64,000 bases of DNA, taken from Chitinimonas prasina (GTDB taxonomy: Bacteria > Pseudomonadota > Gammaproteobacteria > Burkholderiales > Chitinimonadaceae). Each line of letters starts with the position of its first letter. Positions within the stretch are counted from its first letter, which is position 1. Under the pieces are notes generated by a model, which made no database searches, was not told where the DNA came from, and worked only from the letters and a program-made list of their open reading frames with translations. The translations under genes were made by a program, and so were the position numbers. This document shows, piece after piece, positions 51,231 through 59,381 of this stretch. The DNA lies in NCBI RefSeq assembly GCF_030160395.1, contig NZ_BSOG01000001.1, positions 958,117 to 1,022,116 of the forward strand. The letters are read 5' to 3'.

Positions 51231-51811
51231 ATGAAAATGTACATCCTGGTCCGCGACGATATCCCCCTGGGCTTTGCCATGGTCGCCGTCGCCCACGCAT
51301 CCTAAGAGCCTGTTCAAAGCCTTTTCACCTCGTCGTTCGCAGCCATGCCGGATGAAGGGCAAGGCGCAAGCTGCGCAGCGGTACGGGTACCGTCAGCGGC
51401 TTGCAACGCCGCCCTTCGCCGGCATGGCTGCGAACCCATAGGGCTGATCTGGAAAACGGCCATTCACTGCGTTGTGTCGCTTGGCAATAACACGTTATTG
51501 CCTGCGCGCCACGCCTTGTGCCTGGCCGTTTTCCAGATCAGCGACAAGGCGAAAAGGCTTTGAACAGGCTCTTAGCCGGTTATCTGGCTTACAAGGACAC
51601 ACCAGAAGTTGCCCAATGGCTGGATGGCCCCTTCTTCAAGGCAGTCTGCAAAGTCAACGCCAAGGAGTTCGAGAACGCCAAGTCGGTGGCCGACCACGTT
51701 GTCCTGACCGAGTCCGCCCTCGATGGCCGCGAAGTCGCCATCGTCTTCAAGCCCCGCGCGGCAGAAGCCTGGCCCAAGATGTTCCGCTTTCTCAAGCTGT
51801 ATCGGGACTAA
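51231..51811 (+). pseudogene. Pth2-like (peptidyl-tRNA hydrolase 2 family-like) gene interrupted by a MITE
   Basis: The frame from the ATG at 51231 encodes MKMYILVRDDIPLGFAMV and AVAHAS, then hits TAA at 51303, the first bases of an inserted element. After the element the same protein continues from 51575 (AGYLAYKDTPEVAQW, then CKVNAKEFENAKS and HVVLTESALDGREVA) to a stop at 51809-51811. Joining the halves through the TTA at 51572-51574 restores one frame of about 103 residues. The distal half remains open back into the element (a Met at 51518), so a hybrid protein could still be made. The intact relatives are small Pth2-like proteins of unclear function. Confidence 0.85.
51303..51574. mobile_element. 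272-bp MITE with 24-bp perfect terminal inverted repeats
   Basis: The ends (taagagcctgttcaaagcct onward at 51303-51326 and its exact complement at 51551-51574) are perfect over 24 bases, and the match continues with a few mismatches to about 36. Inside are three further inverted repeats: 51335-51360 with 51411-51435, 51443-51462 with 51523-51542 (20 bp perfect), and 51483-51502 (9-bp stem). There is no open frame for a transposase. The flanking TAA/TTA trinucleotides suggest a TNA-type target as used by IS5-family enzymes. The element can fold almost completely into stem-loops. Confidence 0.9.
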
Positions 51812-51976
51812 GCCTGCCGCCAGCACAAGCCTGGGCTTCGTCTAGCCACAGGCCGTGACGCGACAAACCGCCGCCAGCCGTTTTTGGCACCGCGTGCCTA
51901 TCGCAGCAGCGGGGATTCCGCTTTCCCCCCAAGCCCGCGATAATCTCCCCTCCCATCCATCGCCGGACCGCTCACC

Positions 51977-53344
51977 ATGTCCCTCAATGTCATCATCCTC
52001 GCTGCTGGCCAAGGCAAGCGCATGAACTCCAAGCTGCCCAAGGTATTGCAACCCTTGGCCGGCAAACCCATGCTGGGCCATGTGCTGGATGCCGGCAGGG
52101 CCTTGGCGGCCGAGCGCCTGGTGGTGGTCTATGGCCATGGTGGCGAGCAGGTGCAGGCGGCCTTTCAGGGCCAGGTTGATGTGCGCTGGGCGCACCAGGC
52201 CCAGCAGCTGGGGACCGGCCATGCAGTGGCCCAGGCGCTGCCAGAGTGCAGCGAGGGCGTGGCGCTGATTCTGTATGGTGACTGCCCACTGATCACGCCG
52301 GCCACCCTGCAAGGCCTGCTGGCCGCAGCGGGTAGCGACAAACTGGCCGTGCTCACCGCTATCATGGACAACCCCAGCGGCTATGGCCGCATTGTTCGCA
52401 ACGAGGCCGGCCAGGTGGTCAGCATCGTCGAGCAGAAAGATGCCAGCCCAGCCCAGCTGGCCATCCGTGAAATCAACACCGGCTTTATCGCCGCGCCGCT
52501 GGCCCGCCTGCGCGAGTGGCTGCCGCAGCTCAAGAACGCCAATGCCCAGGGCGAGTATTACCTGACTGATGTTATCGCCATGGCCGTGGCCAATGGCGTG
52601 GAAGTCGCAGGCCTGGTTGCGGCCGACGCCTGGGAGGCCGCCGGCGTCAATGACAAGCGCCAACTGGCCGAACTGGAGCGGGTTTACCAAAGGCAGCAGG
52701 CCGACAAGCTGTTGGCCGCCGGCGTCACCCTGATCGATCCGGCCCGTTTCGACCTGCGTGGCACCGTCAGCCACGGCCAGGATGTGGAAATCGATATCAA
52801 CGTCGTGCTGGAAGGGCAGATACGCCTGGGTGATGGCGTCAAACTCGGCCCCAATGTCTATCTCAAGAACGTCACCCTGGGGGATGGCGTCATCGTCAAG
52901 GCCAATACGGTGATCGAAGACAGCACGGTCGGCGCTGGCTCGGACATAGGCCCCTTTGCCCGCATCCGGCCCGATTCGGTGCTGGGCGAAAAGGTGCATA
53001 TAGGCAACTTCGTGGAACTCAAGAAGGCCAGGCTGGGCAATGGCACCAAGGCCGGGCACCTGGCCTACCTGGGCGATGCCGTCATCGGTGAGCGGGTCAA
53101 TGTCTCGGCCGGTGTCATTACCTGCAACTACGATGGCGCCAACAAATTCGTCACCACCATAGGCGACGATGCCTTTATTGGCACCGACAGCCAGTTGGTC
53201 GCACCGGTCACCATCGCCGAGCGTGCCTATATCGCCGCCGGCTCCACCATCACCCTGGACGCCCCCGCCGACGCCCTGACCATCTGCCGTGCACGGGGGC
53301 AGAAATCCCTGCCGGGCTGGAAACGGCCAAGCAAGAACAAATAG
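51977..53344 (+). CDS. glmU: Bifunctional GlcNAc-1-P uridyltransferase/GlcN-1-P acetyltransferase GlmU
   Basis: The product has 455 residues (E. coli 456). The N-terminal pyrophosphorylase motif (LAAGQGKRMNSKLPKVL), YGDCPLI, and the C-terminal left-handed beta-helix with hexapeptide repeats and the catalytic His region (GHLAYLGDAVIGERVNVSAG) are present. It makes UDP-GlcNAc for peptidoglycan and LPS. A GATAAT at 51939-51944 is a possible -10. It lies three kilobases before glmS, and only a hydrolase gene separates them. Confidence 0.96.
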   Translation: MSLNVIILAAGQGKRMNSKLPKVLQPLAGKPMLGHVLDAGRALAAERLVVVYGHGGEQVQAAFQGQVDVRWAHQAQQLGTGHAVAQALPECSEGVALILYGDCPLITPATLQGLLAAAGSDKLAVLTAIMDNPSGYGRIVRNEAGQVVSIVEQKDASPAQLAIREINTGFIAAPLARLREWLPQLKNANAQGEYYLTDVIAMAVANGVEVAGLVAADAWEAAGVNDKRQLAELERVYQRQQADKLLAAGVTLIDPARFDLRGTVSHGQDVEIDINVVLEGQIRLGDGVKLGPNVYLKNVTLGDGVIVKANTVIEDSTVGAGSDIGPFARIRPDSVLGEKVHIGNFVELKKARLGNGTKAGHLAYLGDAVIGERVNVSAGVITCNYDGANKFVTTIGDDAFIGTDSQLVAPVTIAERAYIAAGSTITLDAPADALTICRARGQKSLPGWKRPSKNK

Positions 53345-53471
53345 ACAAGGCCACGCTTGCAAAGGCAAGATAAACCCATGAACCAGACCATGTGCCATCC
53401 GTGCCAGCACCCTAGCCCCTCGGCCCCTCCCGCCTAGCGGTCGCACGCGCGCATCTCTACCCCTCATCACG

Positions 53472-53497
53472 CGGCCGCTCCCAGAGCGGCCGTTTTT
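53472..53497 (+). terminator. Rho-independent terminator after glmU
   Basis: An 8-bp GC stem (cggccgct / agcggccg), a five-base loop and five T residues. It lies about 130 bases after the glmU stop. Confidence 0.9.
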
Positions 53498-53537
53498 ATT
53501 GGCCAGGCTACTAATGCACATCCCCATGGAATAAGGC

Positions 53538-54308
53538 ATGACCGAACAAGTCACTTTCCCCAACCGTCGCGGCATACGCCTGGTGGCCGACCATTACCCG
53601 GCCCAGACCGACACCGTGGTAGTCATGGCCCACGGCTACACCAGTCACAAGCGCTGGGCTGGTCGCTTCCCCTATATTGCCGCGCAGCTCAACCAGCACG
53701 GTTATGCAGCCCTGGCCTTTGATTTTGCCGGTTGCGGCGATAGCGACGACGACAGCCTGCGTGCCGACAAGCTGGCGCAGGATGTCCACGCCGCCGTGGA
53801 CCAGGCCAGGGCCATGGGCTACCAGCGCATTGCCCTGTGGGGCCACAGCCTGGGCGCGCGGCTATGCCTGATGGCGAAACCGTTATGGGTCACTACCATG
53901 GTGCTATCTGGCGCGGGCACCACCCCCATGCACTACCACTGGCCCGACTACTACAGCGCCGAAGAACTGGCAGAACTGGCCGCCAATGGCCGCATGACGG
54001 TCGAAGCCGCCCCGGGCTGCAACCGCCAGACCCAGGTGATCGAAGCCCAGATGCTGCGTGACTTCGCCGAGTTCGAACAGGCAGCGCTGCTGCACGACCT
54101 GCCCTGCCCCGTGCTCATCGTCAACGGCAACCACCCCGACGATGCCGAGGAATGTGCCCTGCTGGCCGGCAACCGCGAAGGCCTGCATCTGCTGCCCACC
54201 GGCTCCCGCCACGCGGTGATCGAAGGCGCACGCCACAGCTTTGCCGATCACCTGCCACAACTGGCCGAGCTGGGCGTGGCCTGGATACGTGAAAGGATGC
54301 CGCCCTGA
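53538..54308 (+). CDS. Alpha/beta hydrolase
   Basis: The product has 256 residues. The nucleophile elbow GHSLG, an oxyanion HGYTSHKRWAGR, the acidic residue in the NGNHPDDAEE region and a late His (GARHSFADH) give a plausible catalytic triad. It resembles dienelactone-hydrolase/acyl-esterase type proteins of the serine aminopeptidase S33 class, but the substrate is unknown. It is transcribed between the glmU terminator and glmS. Confidence 0.82.
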   Translation: MTEQVTFPNRRGIRLVADHYPAQTDTVVVMAHGYTSHKRWAGRFPYIAAQLNQHGYAALAFDFAGCGDSDDDSLRADKLAQDVHAAVDQARAMGYQRIALWGHSLGARLCLMAKPLWVTTMVLSGAGTTPMHYHWPDYYSAEELAELAANGRMTVEAAPGCNRQTQVIEAQMLRDFAEFEQAALLHDLPCPVLIVNGNHPDDAEECALLAGNREGLHLLPTGSRHAVIEGARHSFADHLPQLAELGVAWIRERMPP

Positions 54309-54311
54309 CAC

Positions 54312-54328
54312 TGATAATGCCATTGTCA
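54312..54328. promoter_or_regulatory. AT-rich inverted repeat upstream of glmS
   Basis: TGATAAT and ATTGTCA face each other across three bases in an otherwise GC-rich region. It could be an operator; it vaguely resembles half of a Fur box, but the spacing is wrong. Confidence 0.3.
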
Positions 54329-54473
54329 TTTTCATTTTGCATCTTGCAATGACGAAAACATACTCCCATCATGCGCGACTTTGCCTAGACTTCTAGTCAC
54401 CCGCTGGACCCGCCCCCTGGCGGACTCAGGCACTGACCCAAGTGCAGCAACCCAACACACGGAGAAATACCTT

Positions 54474-56297
54474 ATGTGCGGCATAGTCGGCGCAATAGCG
54501 CAGCGTGATGTAGTAGCCCATTTGATCGACGGCCTGAAGCGGCTGGAGTACCGGGGTTACGACTCCTCTGGCATCGCCGTGCTCAACGGCGGCATAGAGC
54601 GCGTGCGCCGCGTGGGTCGCGTGGCCGAGATGGAATCCGCCGCACAGGCCCAAGGCACGCACGGCAAGTTGGGCATAGGCCACACCCGCTGGGCCACCCA
54701 TGGCGGCGTGACCGAACCCAATGCCCACCCGCATATCTCCGGCGGCGTGGCCGTTGTGCACAACGGCATCATCGAGAACCACGACGAGCAGCGCGAACGC
54801 CTCAAGGCGCTAGGCTATGTGTTCGAATCGCAGACCGATACCGAGGTCATCGCCCACCTGATCGAGCACTACCTGAAGCAGACTGGCGAGCTGTTCGTCG
54901 CCGTGCAACAAGCCGTGCGTGAACTACATGGCGCCTACGCCATCGGCGTGATGTCGCAAAGCCAGCCCGACCTGCTGGTCTGCGCCCGCATGGGCTGCCC
55001 GCTGTTGATCGGCCTGGGTGAGACCGAGAACTTCATCGCCTCCGATGTCTCGGCCGTGTTGTCCGCCACCCGTCGCGTCATCTTCCTGGAAGAAGGCGAC
55101 GTGGCCGCCCTCACCACCAGCGGTGTCAAGATACTCGACAAGACCGGCGCCCCCGCCGAGCGCACGGTACACCTCTCTGATGTCTCGCTGGCTTCGCTGG
55201 AGCTGGGCCCGTACAACCACTTCATGCAGAAGGAAATCCACGAGCAGCCCAAGGCCCTGGCCGACACCATAGAACAGGTGCTGGAAGAAGGCTTCAGCCC
55301 CACCCTGTTCGGCGATGCCGATGGCGAGCTGCTGCGCCAGGTTGAAGGCGTGCAGATCCTGGCCTGCGGCACCAGCTTCTATGCCGGCTCGGTCGCCAAG
55401 TACTGGATAGAAAGCATCGCCAAGCTGCCCTGCACGGTCGAAATCGCCAGCGAATACCGCTACCGCGAAGCCGTGGCCAACCCCAAGTACCTGATTGTCA
55501 CCATCTCGCAATCGGGTGAGACGCTGGACACCATGGAAGCGCTGAAATACGCCCAATCCTTGGGCCACGATCTCAGCCTGTCCATCTGCAACGTGCGAGA
55601 ATCCGCCATCCCCCGCGCCAGCCGCCTGGTGTTCTACACCCGCGCCGGCGCCGAGATCGGCGTGGCCTCCACCAAGGCTTTCACCACCCAGCTGGTCGCC
55701 CTGTTCACCCTGGCCGCCACCCTGGCCAAGCTGGGCGGCAAACTCAACAGCGACAGCGAAGCCCACCACCTGGATGCCCTGCGCCAGCTACCCGGCAGCG
55801 TACAGCACGCCCTCAACCTCGAACCCCAGATCAAACCCTGGGCCGACCGCTTCTCGCCCAAACACCACGCCCTCTACCTGGGCCGTGGCGTGCACTACCC
55901 CATCGCCATGGAAGGCGCGCTCAAGCTCAAGGAAATCACCTACATCCACGCCGAGGCCTACGCCGCCGGCGAACTCAAGCACGGCCCCCTCGCCCTGGTG
56001 GACGAAGCCATGCCCGTGGTGGTGATTGCCCCCAACGACAGCCTGCTGGAGAAAGTGAAATCCAATATGCAGGAAGTCCGCGCCCGTGGCGGCGAACTGT
56101 TCGTCTTCGCCGACCTGGATAGCCACTTCGGCGAATCCGACGGCGTCCACGTCATCCGCACCCCCCGCCACGTCGGCGTCCTCTCCCCCATTCTGCACGC
56201 CATCCCGGTGCAGCTACTGGCCTACCATACGGCACTGGCTAAGGGGACGGACGTGGATAAACCGAGGAATTTGGCGAAATCGGTGACGGTGGAGTAG
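54474..56297 (+). CDS. glmS: Glutamine-fructose-6-phosphate aminotransferase GlmS
   Basis: The product has 607 residues (E. coli 609). Cys2 in MCGIVGA is the glutaminase nucleophile, so the start is fixed at 54474. Two SIS domains follow ([13 protein letters not shown] and a second near the C-terminus), ending in [11 protein letters not shown], the invariant tail. It makes glucosamine-6-phosphate, the entry to amino-sugar synthesis. The last 30 or so bases are the attTn7 recognition site in bacteria that host Tn7, and a Tn7-like end begins 24 bases beyond the stop. Confidence 0.97.
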   Translation: MCGIVGAIAQRDVVAHLIDGLKRLEYRGYDSSGIAVLNGGIERVRRVGRVAEMESAAQAQGTHGKLGIGHTRWATHGGVTEPNAHPHISGGVAVVHNGIIENHDEQRERLKALGYVFESQTDTEVIAHLIEHYLKQTGELFVAVQQAVRELHGAYAIGVMSQSQPDLLVCARMGCPLLIGLGETENFIASDVSAVLSATRRVIFLEEGDVAALTTSGVKILDKTGAPAERTVHLSDVSLASLELGPYNHFMQKEIHEQPKALADTIEQVLEEGFSPTLFGDADGELLRQVEGVQILACGTSFYAGSVAKYWIESIAKLPCTVEIASEYRYREAVANPKYLIVTISQSGETLDTMEALKYAQSLGHDLSLSICNVRESAIPRASRLVFYTRAGAEIGVASTKAFTTQLVALFTLAATLAKLGGKLNSDSEAHHLDALRQLPGSVQHALNLEPQIKPWADRFSPKHHALYLGRGVHYPIAMEGALKLKEITYIHAEAYAAGELKHGPLALVDEAMPVVVIAPNDSLLEKVKSNMQEVRARGGELFVFADLDSHFGESDGVHVIRTPRHVGVLSPILHAIPVQLLAYHTALAKGTDVDKPRNLAKSVTVE

Positions 56298-56320
56298 CTG
56301 TGAGTATGGAATTACTGTCG

Positions 56321-56390
56321 TGTTCTTCGCCATTAATGTCTGAGACATGACATTAAAGTCGGAGACGTTACATTAAAGTCTGAGACAGCC
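56321..56390. mobile_element. Tn7-like transposon end at attTn7
   Basis: The sequence begins TGT at 56321, and from 56331 carries three 20-bp direct repeats of the form CATTAAAGTCTGAGAC (56331-56350, 56351-56370, 56371-56390). From memory, the Tn7 end starts TGTGGGCG and its TnsB sites read GACAATAAAGTCTTAAAC. The first repeat here lies at the same distance from the TGT as in Tn7. The end sits 23 bases after the glmS stop, close to the canonical Tn7 insertion point. The five bases before it (TGTCG, 56316-56320) would be the target duplication. No tns genes or second end lie in the window. Confidence 0.7.
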
Positions 56391-56408
56391 AGCCCCGAAA
56401 GGCTGGCT
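56387..56408. terminator. Hairpin just inside the transposon-like end
   Basis: An 8-bp perfect stem (agccagcc / ggctggct) with loop CCGAAA directly follows the third repeat. It may insulate the island from glmS transcription; there is no T-run. Confidence 0.4.
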
Positions 56409-56589
56409 ACTTCCCTTCGCGGGCCGTCAGTTGCCGTCTCGTTTAAACTAGGCCCATCCCCCTGGATCCGCTGTCGCTGGGCGCTCTTGCCGTGCGCGGC
56501 TGGTTGTGGCCGCGGCCGCTTCTCGGCCAAAGCCGACCTTGAAGGAGCCGGCCTACTCGGTACGCAATGGAAAGCTAACTGGGCGTTGG

Positions 56590-56950
56590 TCTCGACGGGA
56601 ATAGTCGGGACTGTAATTTAGTGGGCGGAATTGCATGAACCAGCTCCAGTGCAGCGCAAGCAGCCAAGGGGGCAGCAACTACCGCTAGGGCGCAAGCGCG
56701 TGAAGCGCGCTCAGCCCCTGATGGCGAGAACGCCGTGATACGGTGAAGGGAACAGCAAGACCGCCCACACCACATCCGCAGAGATGACGGATGAGCAAGC
56801 GCAGCGCACAGCACAGGCCCACGGTGCTGGAGGCGTCAGGAACGTGGAAGACCGGCACTTGCCGGTCCCGTCAGGGATGAGCGAGCAGCGAACCTGAAAC
56901 AGCGCGGTCCGCGAAGCGGAGACGTGGTAACGCGTTTCGCTTACTATTTG
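56590..56950 (+). ncRNA. Densely structured RNA-like region, possible truncated group II intron
   Basis: This 360-base GC-rich stretch has no supported coding frame but many short perfect hairpins: agcgcg/cgcgct near 56695, ggcg-agaa-cgcc near 56722, tccg/cgga near 56777, gaccggca/tgccggtc near 56852, and tccgc-gaa-gcgga near 56913. The run of purine-rich linkers between them resembles the domain I region of bacterial group II introns as I remember them. No reverse transcriptase gene follows; the Gabija-like operon begins instead. It could equally be an unrelated structured leader of that operon. The strand is inferred from the downstream genes. Confidence 0.4.
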
Positions 56951-57068
56951 CTTGTATGAATGGCTGCTTTCGGCTAAGGCGTGGTGATGACTCTGAAAAG
57001 ACAACAACGCTTTGTCATCAATTAGCGAATACAGCCTCCTAGAAGTCATAAAGACAGCGGAGGGATTC

Positions 57069-59381
57069 GTGCATCTTCACTCGTATCGTCTCAGGAATTT
57101 TCGACGACTGAAGGACGCTCATATAGAGCTAGCTGACGACATATCAATATTTGTGGGATCGAATAACAGCGGAAAAACGTCGGCAACTCAGGCCATCCAT
57201 GCGTTTGTCACAGGTGGAAGGGATCGTTTCAGTCTTTATGATTTCAGTTCTTCTTGTTGGAAGGCCTTCGATGAAGCTGGAGGCATCAACCTGGCCGACC
57301 CAGATCCCGATGGTTTCTCACTTCCAAGCATAGAGCTTGATCTCTGGTTCGAAGTTGCTGCGCCAGACCTCTATCTAGTGATTCCCTTGCTTCCGAGTAC
57401 AGCATGGGAAGGAACTAAAGTCGGCATACGGGTTTCGCTGGCTGCACGAAATTCCACTAACCTCATTCAAAATTACCAAGAAGCCAAGGCTAAAGTTGCA
57501 GAGCAAGCCGCGGAACTGCCGCCAGGGTCACAATATGTTCCTTGGCCTCGCTCCCTGACAGACTACCTTCAGCGCGAACTTAAGAGCGAATATGAGCTGC
57601 GCTACTTCATCTTGGATCGCACCCAATTTGATGAAAATTTCCGTGAGATCGGGGACTATGTTCCCGAAGAGTTAGGTGGGGAGCCGGGCGGCGGAACAAT
57701 CCTGAAATCACTTATCCATATCGACAGTTTGGGGGCTCAACGACACCTGGCCGACCCCAGTCCGGAAGCCGGCGGGAGATCGGAAGACCTATCAAAGCGT
57801 TTGAGCCGCTTCTACAAGCGCAACCTTAATCAAAGGCAAGACGATCACACAGCTCTCAAGGCGTTGTTCGACTCCGAGCAAGCGCTCAACATTCACCTAG
57901 ATGGCGTATTCAAGCCGATGCTTGATCGGCTCGCGAAGCTGGGTTATCCGGGCATTAACAACCCGCGATTGAAAATTATGTCGGCGCTAGACCCCGCCCA
58001 CGTCATGAGCCAGGACGCGCGTGTCCACTATCAGATCGGAGATGGCGAAGACATTGCCACACTTCCCGACAGTTACAACGGACTTGGGTTCAAGAATTTG
58101 ATCTATATGGTCGTGGAGATCTTGGACGCCCAAGCGAGATGGGTGACGATGGACAATCGCCCTCCATTGCACCTGATTTTCGTGGAGGAACCAGAGGCCC
58201 ATCTGCACGCCCAACTCCAGCAGGTATTTATCCGGAATGTGCTTGAGCTTCTGAACATAGAAGGCGACGACGGAAGTATTTTTGGTAGTCAAATGGTCAT
58301 AACGACCCACTCGCCGCACATTCTTTACGAACGAGGATTCAAGCCAATCCGCTACTTCCGCCGGAAGAAAGTTGGCAATGAACAGTTGACCGAGGTTCTA
58401 AACCTATCTGCCTTCTACCAAGCCCAGCCAGATGACCGGGATTTTCTAGAAAGGTATTTGAAGCTGACGCACTGCGACCTCTTCTTCGCAGATGCCGCTA
58501 TCCTTGTTGAAGGCAATGTTGAAAGATTGCTCCTGCCCATAATGATCCGGAAGGTGGCGAAAACTCTCCGATCAGCTTGTCTATGTATTTTGGAGGTCGG
58601 AGGGGCCTTTGGTCATCGTTTCCAATCGCTCATAGAGTTTCTCGGTCTAACGACACTAATCGTTACCGATATTGATAGCGTCGCCCTCGTGGCTCCTGAT
58701 GCTGGCGATGCAGTCGATGATGAGGAAGTCGAGGAGTTTGAGGTTCCTGCCGATGAAGTGGAAGGCAACGCTGTGCAGGATCAGGATGCTGGACAGAATC
58801 CGGTTGGTGAGCCGGTGGCTGCTCCACTCAAGAAAAAATACGGTAAAGCTTGTTTGCCCAATGAGCCAGGCGCCGCGACCTCGAATCAAACCCTTATAAA
58901 GTGGCTTCCTGGCAAGCTAACAATCGAAGACTTGCGCAATGCCTCGGGAGCCGACAAAACTCAAGAGCTTGTAGACGGCGCAAAGGTTCGCGTCGCCTAT
59001 CAGATCGAACGGGCCGTCACTTGGAACGGCTCCACTGAAAACCTTTGCGGGCGCACGCTTGAGGAGGATTTTGGCCTCGAAAATCCAGAGTGGTCTCAAG
59101 CCGCGGCAAGGAAGCCTCTTGGGCTGATTGTGAAGGGGGAAGCCGCCGATCCCGGAGCGCTTGCCAAATGCCTCCATCAGAAGGTTTCGCGGAAAAATTT
59201 CGATAAGACGAAATTCGCGCTCGCTGTACTAACTGAAAACGAGGATGCGTGGCATGTCCCGGCATACATCCGTGACGGACTGGTTTGGCTAAAGGACGAA
59301 GTACGGATCGAACTTGAGACCGTACTGCCCGACGCCGTTCTTGCCGCAGAAGCTGGCGCGATAGGGGCCGAGCATGAGTAG
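57069..59381 (+). CDS. OLD-family ATPase/TOPRIM nuclease, GajA-like (Gabija)
   Basis: The product has 770 residues from a GTG start at 57069, chosen for the GGAGGG five bases upstream and because the family begins with the VHLHSYRLRNFRRLKD strand; a TTG 19 codons earlier is also open. Walker A is GSNNSGKTS. The ATPase continues to about residue 440 with FVEEPEAHLH and TTHSPHIL. The TOPRIM half has LVEGNVERLLLP and VTDIDS. A Glu/Asp-rich insert follows (about 540-590) with a KKKYGK patch. It overlaps the helicase gene by eight bases. Typical GajA is near 580 residues, so this one is enlarged. It probably cuts phage DNA in complex with the helicase partner. Confidence 0.85.
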   Translation: MHLHSYRLRNFRRLKDAHIELADDISIFVGSNNSGKTSATQAIHAFVTGGRDRFSLYDFSSSCWKAFDEAGGINLADPDPDGFSLPSIELDLWFEVAAPDLYLVIPLLPSTAWEGTKVGIRVSLAARNSTNLIQNYQEAKAKVAEQAAELPPGSQYVPWPRSLTDYLQRELKSEYELRYFILDRTQFDENFREIGDYVPEELGGEPGGGTILKSLIHIDSLGAQRHLADPSPEAGGRSEDLSKRLSRFYKRNLNQRQDDHTALKALFDSEQALNIHLDGVFKPMLDRLAKLGYPGINNPRLKIMSALDPAHVMSQDARVHYQIGDGEDIATLPDSYNGLGFKNLIYMVVEILDAQARWVTMDNRPPLHLIFVEEPEAHLHAQLQQVFIRNVLELLNIEGDDGSIFGSQMVITTHSPHILYERGFKPIRYFRRKKVGNEQLTEVLNLSAFYQAQPDDRDFLERYLKLTHCDLFFADAAILVEGNVERLLLPIMIRKVAKTLRSACLCILEVGGAFGHRFQSLIEFLGLTTLIVTDIDSVALVAPDAGDAVDDEEVEEFEVPADEVEGNAVQDQDAGQNPVGEPVAAPLKKKYGKACLPNEPGAATSNQTLIKWLPGKLTIEDLRNASGADKTQELVDGAKVRVAYQIERAVTWNGSTENLCGRTLEEDFGLENPEWSQAAARKPLGLIVKGEAADPGALAKCLHQKVSRKNFDKTKFALAVLTENEDAWHVPAYIRDGLVWLKDEVRIELETVLPDAVLAAEAGAIGAEHE

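Noticed and set aside
54312-54340. Fur-box-like AT-rich sequence upstream of glmS
   Set aside because: TGATAAT and ATTGTCA are separated by three bases rather than the one expected of a Fur 7-1-7 site, and no iron genes are nearby.
56333-56530. Minus-strand frame over the transposon-end repeats, possibly a transposase C-terminus
   Set aside because: It starts with TTG, is rich in Arg/Pro/Gln and runs through the repeats. No transposase motif is visible, so I treat it as non-coding or at most an unrecognisable remnant.
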